A DNA stretch of 33,410 nt from Apostichopus leukothele (taxonomy: Eukaryota; Echinodermata; Holothuroidea; Aspidochirotida; Stichopodidae): NCBI GenBank assembly GCA_010014835.2, contig JAAAKB020000020.1, positions 601,805 to 635,214 on the forward strand. Direction: 5' to 3'. The notes beneath the pieces were generated by a model. The model did not search any database, had not been told where the DNA came from, and saw only the letters and a list, made by a program, of their open reading frames with translations. Positions 1 to 8,689 of the stretch are shown one piece after another. Numbering within the stretch: the stretch's first letter is position 1; each line of letters starts with the position of its first letter. A program made the position numbers and the translations under genes.

Positions 1-212
1 CTTTCAAGAGTTTAGTAGTGTATGGTATATCACTCCTCCCAACCATCCCATCCCTTTCAAGAGTTTAGTAGTGTATGGTATATCACTCCTCCCAACCATC
101 CCATCCCTTTCAAGAGTTTAGTAGTGTATGTTATATCACTCCTCCCAACCATCCCATCCCCTTTCAAGAGTTTAGTAGTGTATGGTATATCACTCCTCCC
201 AACCATCCTCTT
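1..212. repeat. 53-bp minisatellite, about 4 copies
   Basis: Unit of 53-54 bases beginning CTTTCAAGAGTTTAGTAGTG, with copies at 1, 54, 107 and 161. Copies differ by only one or two bases. The array reaches the left edge of the window, so it may be longer. Small open frames here are by-products. It lies upstream of the first visible SCHIP1 exon; 213-472 shows no feature apart from the acceptor. Confidence 0.95.
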
Positions 213-472
213 CCCACTTAACCACAGTTATTTTGCACCACTTTCTGTCAGCACTGTTTGATTTGTCACAACCAAGCCAACTTTCAATCATGTGTGATTA
301 TGACCAACCATCCCTGGCACTATTTACAACCACTGTATGTTTTTCTCATCCCTATATCCCACCTGTCTCTACTGTTTATTACCACTGTTTCATGTAAGAT
401 ATATTTTAGTGAAATGTTCATGATGCTTAAAGGCATATTCAGTGTGTGGATTTTATTTGTGTAAATTTTCAG

Positions 473-1368
473 GTTCCCAAACAGCTCAGAACACTATGAG
501 TAAGAGGATGAATTCTAAAAGTCCTGTCTATGCTGTCAGTGACCTTGGAAGTGACCTTGAGATTGACCACTGCCAGCTATCAGCTGATGCCTCTCCAGAA
601 ACGCCTTCTAGGGGAAGGGGAAAACTAAACTGTAACAGACTTAGCTTAGCTGAAGAATTTGCCACCATGGAGGAACAAATTCTGGGTGAAAAAGCACTGG
701 ATTCTGAAGAAGATGAAAGTGATTATTACGGTGGATCAAGTGAGGTTACAACCCCAGAGTGGGATAGCGATAAAATTGAACACCATGAGAGACCTGAGAT
801 CTCATTAAGAAGAGGAAAAAGTCCTCAGATGAACAGCCCAGATGGAGGTGATGGTAGCATGCTAATTGGGGGTAAAAGAACTACATTAGAGGACTCCAAT
901 AAATATGGAAGTGACTTGAATGCAAACTTGAAAAGCCTGCAGGACGGTAGAAACAACATTTCAAACTCATTGCAATATTGTACAACATCAGACAGAGAAA
1001 ATATGACAAACCCATTAGACAAGCGAAAAGTGGAGGAAATAAAGCCAGAAGTAAGGATTGGAAAGGTTTCATGTGGTGGTGTGGAATCAGACACAACAAA
1101 CCATTCACAATTAATGAACCATAGTACTAGCAGCTCATCCAATTCTGCACAGTCAAACTTTCCAAAAGTTGAAGTTTCAAAAGTGAAGGATATGTGCCCC
1201 ACCTGTGATGGGGTGCAAGGGACAAACCCCACCCAAAGTGATGGAGATGTGACTATGCCTGTCTTGGATTGGGAATCGTTAGAAAGACATTTAGCCAAAA
1301 TGGAAATCGAAGAGAAAAACAAGAAACAAAATATTGAAGAGATGCCCTCTCAGCAAAGTCCCAGGCAG
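473..1368 (+). CDS. SCHIP1: SCHIP1 exon A: acidic serine-rich N-terminal region with the DWESLERHL motif
   Basis: Open frame running from a splice acceptor (ATTTTCAG, AG at 471-472) to a strong donor (CAG/GTATGT after 1368), about 298 codons, ending on a codon boundary. The first ATG in the exon is at 496 (protein start MSKRMNSKSP), so this may be the first coding exon with its 5' UTR spliced on, or an internal exon if translation starts further upstream. The encoded chain is rich in Ser, Asp, Glu and Asn, with an acidic patch near 700-770. Near its end, from 1267, it reads DWESLERHLAKMEIEE, matching the DWEALEKHLAGLQF stretch that precedes the conserved C-terminal half in vertebrate SCHIP1. 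The rest is poorly conserved, as is usual for this family's N-terminus. Long minus-strand frames here are shadows. Confidence 0.9.
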
Positions 1369-1440
1369 GTATGTACCTTTTGTTCCTTTTTGGTTTGGAT
1401 GACAAGAGAAACCTATGCAATCATGATGGTGGTCAAACTG

Positions 1441-2130
1441 TGAAAAAAACTTGCAAACATGATATCTCAAGTTAGGAAGCATTGGAACTTTCATACTTGA
1501 TATGTGGATGCATTTTAGTGAGTAGATCGAAGAACCCTATTGGTTTTGGAGGATGTCAAAGGTTATCTGATGTCACCAGACATCTAATGCTAAAAATTTT
1601 GTAAACACAATATCTCATGATCGGAAATATGAATTCATTTTATACTTGACAGTGTATGCATCATATTGAGTAGAACAACCCTGTAGTTTTTATTAGGTCA
1701 AAGGTCATGTGAGGTCACCAGAGGGCAAATATTGAAAACATTGTAAACTCGATACTCAAGTTAGGAAGCATGGATACTTGCATACTTGGCATGTGGATGC
1801 ATTATATTGAATAGAAGTACTTGATTGTATTTGGAGGTCAAAGGTCATCTGTGTCACCAGCAATCAAACTTTGAAAACCTTTTAAACATGTTATCTCATG
1901 GTAGAAATCATGGATATGTTTCATACATGGTATATGGATTTGCCATATTGAATACAAGAATCCTGTTGTTGTTTGTGTAGGTCAAAGGTTAGTTGAGGTC
2001 ATCAGATGTCAAGCTCTGCAAACCTTTAAACATGATATCTCAATGTAGGAATCATAGATACTTCTCATTCTTTGGTGTGTGGATTCATCACATTGAGTGC
2101 AAGATCCCATTGCCTTGGTGGAGGTGTGTA
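1441..2130. repeat. degenerate tandem repeat of about 141 bp carrying AGGTCAAAGGTCA
   Basis: About 4.7 units in SCHIP1 intron 1. Each has the order: TTGTAAACATGATATCTCA-like, GGAAGCATGGATACTTTCATA-like, TATGTGGATGCAT-like, GAACCCTATTG-like, then AGGTCAAAGGTCA and GAGGTCACCAG. The AGGTCA-type doublets start near 1554, 1695, 1835 and 1979, giving a spacing of 141-144. Copies are 70-80 percent alike by eye, so the array is old. Diverged relatives lie at 6270-6790 and 26620-27000. Confidence 0.85.
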
Positions 2131-4483
2131 TTGCCGCGTCTAGTAGACTGACCTGTGTTTATCATGCCATAGTGTAAAATAGTGGTTCAGTTCAATTATA
2201 TTATAAAAGTCATAAAAACCTCAATGTATTTAGCATTCTGGTAACAATTGATGTTACACTACATGTGCTTAAGAGAAAGTGTTCCAAGAGTAGTGACAGA
2301 GTCAAGGAGAACACATCAGTACCGCGATACAGCTATGTCAATTGTGTAAATGAACAATGTTCTGTGTTAAGGTACATTAGTGAGTGGATCAGCTGATTAA
2401 GTGACACTGTGTTGTAAATTTTGCACTCCCCACTCTTCTCTTGCATAATCTTCAACTAACATATAAAGGACTTTGAATGTTGCATAAATATCTTGTTTCC
2501 AGTTGTTGCTGCTGGATGCCAGTTTGATATGGAAAAATGGGATCCAAATATCATTGATTGTGTATCATGTATCATGTTGCTGTGAAAAAAGTTAATTTTA
2601 CTTTACGTTTTCAACTGTACCTAGCAACAGATGTGTGTGTGGCAGTTGAAATCAGCTAATAATGTCTGAGTACTACAATTTGTCAGCTAATAATGTCTGA
2701 GTACTACAATTTGTCAGCTAATAATGTCTGAGTACTATAATTTGTCAGCTAATAATGTCTGAGTACTACAATTTTTCAGCTAATAATGTCTGAGTACTAC
2801 AATTTGTCAGCTAGTCATCAGCTAGCTTAGTCCAGTATGTTAACTATGAGCTAATGTTTATAAACTGTGCACATTTAATTTTACTTGCAACATCTGTAAT
2901 TTAATATACTGCCTTTGAACTCAACTGTGATTAAAAAAAAATGAAACCAGAGCTAACTATTGACCCTCATTATGCTGATAATAAAGATCACACACATGTA
3001 TAAATGGATCCTGTTGTAAGCTTTCAAGGTTGCAAGATTTCTTTGAATTTTCACATAATTCTGTTCAGTTGAATGTAATTTCCCACAGTTGTTGTTAACC
3101 AAAACCTCTTGAGAAAGAGCGTGGTGGATTCTTTAGCATCTTTTGCCACTAAAATAGCCCAATGAATTGATGATTTCTGAAACATTCCCACTGATGATCG
3201 AGTGTGCACTGCACATGGCAGTATCACTTGTGTTCATCTTATTTGCAAGACTGGACATGTTACCGTCAGATGTTAAAGAAGACATGTGATAGAGAAGACT
3301 ACTTGAAGTAATACTGGAGACTGCAACTCCTTGCTGGGAGTACTGGTACCCTCACTGGGAGGATCAAGTAACACCATCCTTCAACCATTCATTCCTCATC
3401 CTTACAGAAAAACTGTTAAGTCCATTTTGAATCCCAGACACTCTGTCGAGGAAGAGAGCAGTCTATCCTCAAATTGATCTCCACAGACATTTAATTTAAC
3501 AGAGGATAGTTTCTTTTTCTGAGCTTGTATGTGTTATTAACTTGCTGTCGTTTATTTTTTCTTACTTAACTTAACTGATTGTTTTCTTGTAAATTTAGTT
3601 ATTGACTGAGGGAAGATGCAGGGTGTTAAATGAAATGCAATACAGTAAAATCTGGCTTGAAGCTGGTTTTCCTGTTGTATCTGGTAGATCTATTTATGTT
3701 ATAACATAAATGTATGACTTAACTTTATATCTTTATACTTGGTCCTGTATCACTACATTATAGATAATACAGAAAACAGTGGGATATCGGTTAATGAATA
3801 TGCATTTTGCAATTTCAGTAGAAAGGTTTGTGCTTTTAACAATAAAGAATGTACTCAGTACATTGTCCCAAATAATATATGAAAGGCAACTTAAATTTGA
3901 TGAGCATTAAAGATACATTGGGTCCTATGTGTTGGGGGAGGGGTGGGAAGGGCAGGGGGATTGCATTAAACCATAGTCAATGCGAAATGGCCTTCAAAAC
4001 TGCAATCCCAAATAATTTAAACTTTTTATTTGAATTAACACCATAACCTACAAGCCATTCAACTATTTCACATATGACTATGTGCATACAACCTCCTAGT
4101 ATGTTTCAGTAGGTTTTATATCTAAGATTAACCTAACACCTCCTTACTCTTACTTCAGCCATTTTATGAGTTTACTTTGTATTCTTTTGCTCTCTCTCTC
4201 AAGTACAATGCCATAGACTATTAACTCAACCTCAAGTTAACACAAAGTGCAAGTCAGCATTGATTGACATTTGCTAAAGTGTATGTTCCTGCATGTTTCA
4301 TTTTGTAAAGAGGTTATCAAAACTCACATGAAAAGCTACAATTTTTAATGTTCTTTGCTTTCCCCAACATTAGTCTGAATCTGTAATTTTCTTATTAAAC
4401 TGTTTCCATGTTGACTTTTGTTTTTGAGGTTTAGTACCAGTGTATGACATTAATTAATCTTACTGTCTGGTCTCTTTCCTCAG
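2131..4483. other. rest of SCHIP1 intron 1, mostly single-copy
   Basis: Apart from a 31-base minisatellite, I see AT-rich intronic sequence with no exon that fits the gene's phase. A more balanced stretch at 3090-3500 has no long frame on either strand. Confidence 0.6.
2653..2814. repeat. 31-bp minisatellite, 5 copies
   Basis: Unit CAGCTAATAATGTCTGAGTA plus CTACAATTTGT, with copies at 2653, 2684, 2715, 2746 and 2777 and a partial sixth. Copies are nearly identical (one or two changes), so the array is young or kept uniform. It lies inside SCHIP1 intron 1. Confidence 0.95.
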
Positions 4484-4762
4484 GTACAGAAAAATTCTCG
4501 AATTGAAATTTTGAGGAAACTTGCAATGGGGGAGGAGGATATTGAAGGAGATATCTATGGCAAAGGAAGGGATAAATTATCCAGTAGGTTACAGAGCGGC
4601 ATGAATTTGCAGATTTGTTTCGTTAATGATTCTGTAGACGGATCTGACGCTGAGGAAGATTCTGGATCTAATGCAACCCCCAGGGTAGCCAACAGGGACA
4701 GTAGATTTCTATTTAGTAGGGAGAGTAGTGTTGGAAGTCCAAGTAGTGGCACATCCCCTAAG
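4484..4762 (+). CDS. SCHIP1: SCHIP1 exon B: conserved [18 protein letters not shown] block
   Basis: A 279-base exon (93 codons, phase 0 at both ends) between a pyrimidine-rich acceptor (TCTCTTTCCTCAG, ending 4483) and a consensus donor (AAG/GTAAGT after 4762). It opens with [19 protein letters not shown], like the NERESIRQKLALG region of human SCHIP1. It then carries [18 protein letters not shown] at 4580-4633, which as I recall it is identical to the vertebrate block. Directly after comes an acidic serine run ([12 protein letters not shown]), the counterpart of the casein-kinase-2-type acidic serines of vertebrate SCHIP1 that are linked to ankyrin binding. The exon ends in a low-complexity Ser/Gly/Pro stretch. 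The frame stays open past the donor into a poly-G tract, but that part is intronic. Confidence 0.95.
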
Positions 4763-4798
4763 GTAAGTCAGAAGGAGACTGGTGGATTAGTTGTTGAA

Positions 4799-4815
4799 GG
4801 GGGGGGGGGGGGGGG
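4799..4815. repeat. run of 17 G just inside SCHIP1 intron 2
   Basis: A homopolymer of 17 G followed by GAGAGGGAGAG, 36 bases after the exon B donor on the transcribed sense strand. It could form a quadruplex in the pre-mRNA near the splice site. Its true length is uncertain because such runs are error-prone in sequencing. Confidence 0.9.
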
Positions 4816-5252
4816 AGAGGGAGAGATTGGGGATAAGTAGGATATGAATACCAAGATTCAGAATTTTACAGTTGAAAGCATGCCCTAGACAAGTAACTTT
4901 CAGGTGGAAGTTTTTAAATGTCTGTGAATACACATTGCATCATTATTATGTATCAATAGAACAGGGTGATTGTATGTTAGAAATTGTGATCTACATTACT
5001 CTGTGTATAATCTTATCGTATGATGTTGTAATCTGGACGTACTATTTATTGCCATCGTAAATCAGTGAACTTTAATGTAAAACCATAGAAAGTCTGTGAT
5101 CAGATCAGTGTACAACTTTCATTAGCACTTAGCCCAATATCAGCTTAATGTTCATATGGTATAGCTGCAAGAATTATAAACCTGATGTCAGTAGATTGTT
5201 TCAAGCACAATGCCAATCAATGTCTTATTTCCTGTTACAAAAATGCTTGTAG

Positions 5253-5411
5253 ACGCCATCTGTAACATTTGAGGACCTTGAGGATTTTGAAAGCAAACAG
5301 GCGAGGTTACAAGCAGAGACAAGAATAGCCTTAGCACAAGTCAAGGAAGTTGTGAAACTTCAGATGGAATTAGACAGGCAACAGAAGAAAAAATCACCAA
5401 CTACAGAACTG
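5253..5411 (+). CDS. SCHIP1: SCHIP1 exon C: charged helical segment
   Basis: A 159-base exon (53 codons, phase 0 at both ends) missing from a simple list of long open frames because it has no convenient start. The acceptor is AATGCTTGTAG, with AG at 5251-5252. The donor is CTG/GTAAGT after 5411. The peptide includes FEDLEDFESKQARLQAETRI and then VVKLQMELDRQQKKKSP. It aligns without effort to the human segment MDFLTRQKKLQAEAKMALA followed by MQVEVEKQNRKKSPVADL. The strong alternation of charged residues and leucines suggests a long helix. The KKKSP end is shared between human and this protein. The short preceding intron (4763-5252) keeps this exon close to exon B. Confidence 0.95.
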
Positions 5412-6169
5412 GTAAGTTCAAAACTAAATCTTTGTGACAAGTCTGAATGGGCAGTCCATTACAATAACAGAATAACTGATACGATTCTTTGCAGATCATC
5501 TGTACTTTCATATTAGTTATCACATTGTCACAAGTGAATGATCAATTAATGAAATTTATGAACCACATGATTACATTTCGTTCTGCAATTCTCAGCTGGC
5601 ATTGTTTTGGTTCTGTGTTTAAAATTGTTGCTTATTCTGCTATGGGCCACTGTTCTACTCTCATTTCATTCGGTCAGTTCTGTGAAGCCCAAGCTTCTCG
5701 GTACTACATTCTGCTCTGACATCGATTTCGCCAAGTTTCATCTTTCGGTGTTCCAAATACTTTTCAAGCTTTTTAGTGTAAAGTTAATCTGTGAATTTTA
5801 TTTCAGCGATTTCGAAGAACAGTTTATGAGCTGTGGTTTGAGTGTGAGAGTGTATTATGTGCACGCAATGTACGTATTCCAACTGGGCATTGTATGCTGC
5901 ATACGTTCGCGATGTGTACATAATATATAATAGGTAATCACCTGTGCGTGTACACGCGAGAGTTTGTTTGCTGCAGAAATGGGAGTGCTAACTTCAAGTC
6001 ACTCGTTTTGCCTATTTGCCTGCACTACGTCAATCACCAAATTGATGAGTTCGAACAAACGGTGCTTTTGGTGAGATACTATTGAATTTGAAAACCAGAT
6101 TTCTACAAGAAGGAAACGTTGAATGGGGACAATTTTCACATGGTTAGAAAGAGAAAAATAAGAACTATG

Positions 6170-6210
6170 AGGACAATGTATCAAAATCTTCCACCAGAAA
6201 ATTCCTTTAA
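6170..6210 (+). repeat. 41-base dispersed repeat, partner inverted at 11031-11071
   Basis: The segment AGGACAATGTATCAAAATCT plus CCACCAGAAAATTCCTTTAA recurs in reverse complement at 11031-11071 with one mismatch in 41. The similarity fades on both sides. It is probably a fragment of a dispersed repeat family. Confidence 0.8.
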
Positions 6211-6823
6211 GTGGAACCATCAGCTTATATTTTTCTGTGGAGATCCAATGTCACTTGAGGTCAGCAGTTGTCAAAGTCTGAAAACATTGTTAATACAATA
6301 ACTCCAAAAGCAAAGATGAGATTAACACCATACATGGTGTGTGGATCCACCTTAGTAGACCTGTACAAGCATTCCATCATATTTGGTAGGCCAAATGTAG
6401 TTTCAGGTCAACTGGTGTCAAAGGCTGCAAATCTTGTAAACTCCAAAATTAAAGCTTAAATAATCTGATACTTTGTACATAGATTTCACTTGAGTAGGAA
6501 CAAAGACCACATTGTGTTATGTAGCGGTCAAAGGTCATCTGAGGGTCTGAAGATGTGGAAGTCCATAAACCTTGTCAACACAACAACTCCAATATTCCAT
6601 TTGAATGATTGAACTTCATAACTGGTATAGAGATCCAGAAATGAGGGCAAGAATCTTATTGTTTCTTATGGAGGGCAAAGGTAGTTTGATTACAAGAACC
6701 TTATTGTTTTAGTGAAGTCAAAGGTCATTTGGGGCACCAAAGGTCAAATTGAGAAACGTGTGAACACCATATAGAAAATAGCCTGCGCAAAGGAGGTGAA
6801 GCAGTGTTGGTAAACTGTAGAAA

Positions 6824-7100
6824 GATGTAACTATTTAGGTTATTTAGTAAAGTAGATGAATGAGGGAGAGGATGAAGAGGGGATAGGAAAGATATAACTA
6901 TGTGGGTCATTAAGTATAGTAGGTGAATGGGGAGAATGAATAGGGAATAGGGAAGATGTAACTATTTGGGTCATTAAGTATAGTAGGTGAATGGGGAGAA
7001 AAGGGAAGATGTAACTATGTGGGTCATTAAGTATAGTAGGTGAATGAGGAGAATGTGAAGGGAATAGGGAAGATGTAACTATGTGTGTTATTTAGTAAAA
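6824..7100. repeat. 53-68-bp minisatellite, about 4.5 copies
   Basis: Unit begins GATGTAACTATGTGGGTCAT and continues TAAGTATAGTAGGTGAATGGGGAG, then a variable GAATAGGGAA-type end. Copies start near 6824, 6891, 6955, 7008 and 7072. Unit length varies because the A/G-rich end is longer or shorter. Confidence 0.9.
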
Positions 7101-7611
7101 TCAGCTTTTCTCCATTAGTCCCACCTGGAAAGAGTGCATTTAGAATAAGAAACTTCGAATCTACTTAGGATTTTTGTTTTCGGAAATTCATCAGCAAACA
7201 GGTATTGAGACTTTAGAGTTGCTACCCACATATCATATCTTGTTTACAAGTTAAGCCACTATGTCGACCTTTTCCTGTGTTTTGTGTTACTGCATGGTCT
7301 ATTTAATACCAATAAATTGTTGTCTTTTCACCATTCTGCTGTTTAGCATGTTAAGTGTAATTCTGTTTGCAATAGGCAGCTTTCCAATGAATTTCAGTAC
7401 CATTTTTTATATCATTCCTTAAAATGATGTTGCACCTACTATTAAAGACATAGGTATACCAGCTGCTGCAGTGTTCTTTCTGCTATATTCTTATATTTTA
7501 TCCTTCAGAGATCAATAAATTGTAAACATTTTCACTATACCAATTTCCAATATGTTAAGGGATGGACTGTTATCTTCATCCTATCACCTGGTTTTTATTT
7601 CTCTTCCACAG

Positions 7612-7741
7612 GCTGGTGTGTCTGGTTTATCAGATATATCTGAGGGACTCAGCAACAACCACTTCGATCAGAAACTCCTACAGAGAATGTCAATCAGCAA
7701 ACTTCAGTTCATTGCTAATGAACTTCATTCCAAGATTGAAA
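7612..7741 (+). CDS. SCHIP1: SCHIP1 exon D: ISECL-like and LQxIxNELHSKIE segment
   Basis: A 130-base exon with a pyrimidine-rich acceptor (TTTATTTCTCTTCCACAG, AG at 7610-7611) and donor AAA/GTAAGT after 7741. It supplies 43 codons plus one base, so the next exon must begin with two bases completing a codon. The peptide has SGLSDISEGL, then MSISKLQFIANELHSKIE. Human SCHIP1 has MPHISECLMKRSL, then MTIGQLQVIVNDLHSQIES, so the match is clear and the split codon is expected to encode Ser. In the family this is directly followed by LNEELVQLL and a coiled coil that mediates dimerisation and partner binding. No such coding stretch was seen downstream in the window. Confidence 0.94.
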
Positions 7742-8250
7742 GTAAGTCTGCTGTACCTTCAAGTTAATACAGGTCTTTAATTTTTCTTAAAGTGTTCATT
7801 CCTCTTTCCTTTTGTCTTTCATCACCATGGCCAATTTTTTTGTCAAAACCCTCTTTGGGTAGTGACTAAGATGAGATCATGAGAGAAATGTTGAAAACGG
7901 GTTAAAGAGGCCATGACATGTAAAATCCAACTAATCGAGAGTAACTTCCTCTGAATCTATGAGAAAATCTATGTTCAAAACTATTCTCATCACCTTCAAA
8001 ACCTCAAGGACTACTTAGAAATTAATATTCACATCCGAAAACAGAACCCTGAAAAATGTGATTTCAAAACAAGACAACGATGACGTCATATTAGGAACAC
8101 AAGTGCCAAGCCCAGGCAAGTACCGGATGCGCGACGATCATACAAGCACACATACACGCACATTTACACTGAGAGAACAACCACTGTATTACGCTATATC
8201 GTTAGAAATTTCAAGTTTTTTTTTAACATATTGTAAAATATCCGAGATAA
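7742..8250. other. start of the interval after SCHIP1 exon D
   Basis: AT-rich sequence without a coding stretch. A TTAAAGAGGCCATGACATGT segment near 7904 and the CRE at 8081 suggest that the promoter side of the inserted THAP gene starts around 7900. Confidence 0.4.
8081..8088. promoter_or_regulatory. perfect CRE palindrome TGACGTCA upstream of the THAP relic
   Basis: TGACGTCA, the full CREB/ATF site, lies 163 bases before the THAP-like ATG. It may be a remnant of that gene's promoter. A single 8-base match in 33 kb can also occur by chance. Confidence 0.3.
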
Positions 8251-8683
8251 ATGCCGGTCCGTTGTGTTGTTGGGGCTGCAGTAATGTCATAACCCATGCA
8301 ATGAGCCTTCATCGATGCATGGCCGAAGGACGCAAAAACACGGCGATTATGACCAAGTTAGTGCAGAACGACAGCGCCGATTTCACTAGGCCTAGCCAGT
8401 ATACAGCTCCGTGTGTAGCGAACACTTCACGGAAACAGACTACGATTCTTCCTTTCTTATGAAATAAAACAATTGGGCTTTAACGGGTCGACATAAACGA
8501 GTTATATTTTTTCAAGTAACCCATATTAAAAACTCCGAAGACCAGATCGGGGAACAGGTAACCTCCAGTGGGACAAGTGGCGATCCTTTGGAGAAAGCGC
8601 GGCCGAGCAATGGTACTAGTACTACCATGGAGTTGTTATGGAACAACTCCCTGGTAGTACTAGTATTGACGTTACTACACTGA
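8251..8683 (+). pseudogene. THAP-domain gene fragment, disrupted (P-element-like or host THAP gene relic)
   Basis: The segment begins with ATG and MPVRCVVG, shifts frame, continues with CSNVITHAMSLHR, then a stretch ending KLVQNDSADFTRPSQYTAPC, and after another frame change gives CSEHFTETDYDSSFLMK to a TAA at 8465-8467. This is the C2-CH pattern of a THAP zinc-finger DNA-binding domain: N-terminal MP..C....C, a conserved tryptophan region, FxRPS, and a final CxxH followed by F. At least three frame disruptions are seen: in the GGC turn, around the middle H/W region (8310-8350), and before CSEHF. The same final frame stays open after the TAA to 8683 with a Ser/Thr-rich chain. Domestic THAP genes and P-type DNA transposons both carry this domain; no transposase catalytic region is visible, so the source is open. 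Confidence 0.7.
8614..8665. repeat. 24-bp hairpin, 23/24 paired, 4-base loop
   Basis: Arms 8614-8637 and 8642-8665 are reverse complements with one mismatch; the loop is ATGG. The outer part is TACTAGTACTACC and the inner part GAGTTGTT. It lies at the end of the open frame that follows the THAP relic. Such a long near-perfect stem is far beyond chance. It could be a small fold-back element, a recently made palindrome, or a structured RNA or cruciform site. Confidence 0.85.
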
Positions 8684-8689
8684 AGTAAC

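Larger units (their letters stand above)
5412..7611. other. SCHIP1 intron 3 with old repeats
   Basis: The left half (5412-6110) looks single-copy. From about 6270 to 6790 there are degenerate relatives of the AGGTCAAAGGTCA repeat (doublets at 6535 and 6715). A minisatellite follows at 6824-7100. The remainder to the exon D acceptor is plain AT-rich sequence. No extra SCHIP1 exon was seen. Confidence 0.6.
473..7741 (+). other. SCHIP1: SCHIP1 gene region (four exons visible, incomplete)
   Basis: Gene span covering four coding exons joined by introns of about 3.1, 0.49 and 2.2 kb. Exons 1-3 end on codon boundaries; exon 4 ends after the first base of a codon. Together they give about 230 codons of the family-specific region plus an acidic, serine-rich N-terminal part. 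Vertebrate SCHIP1 proteins have the same order: variable acidic N-terminus, a DWEALEKHL-type motif, an [18 protein letters not shown]-type motif, a charged helix, and a C-terminal coiled coil. From family knowledge, SCHIP1 binds the NF2 product merlin, the IQCJ-SCHIP1 form binds ankyrin-G at axon initial segments, and fly Schip1 feeds into Hippo signalling. The final coiled-coil exon is not seen here. Confidence 0.92.

Noticed and set aside
22-464. Overlapping plus-strand frames at the left edge
   Set aside because: They arise from the 53-base minisatellite and its flank; no splice or family support.
825-1322. 165-codon minus-strand open frame
   Set aside because: It is the antisense shadow of SCHIP1 exon A, which has family similarity and splice sites on the plus strand.
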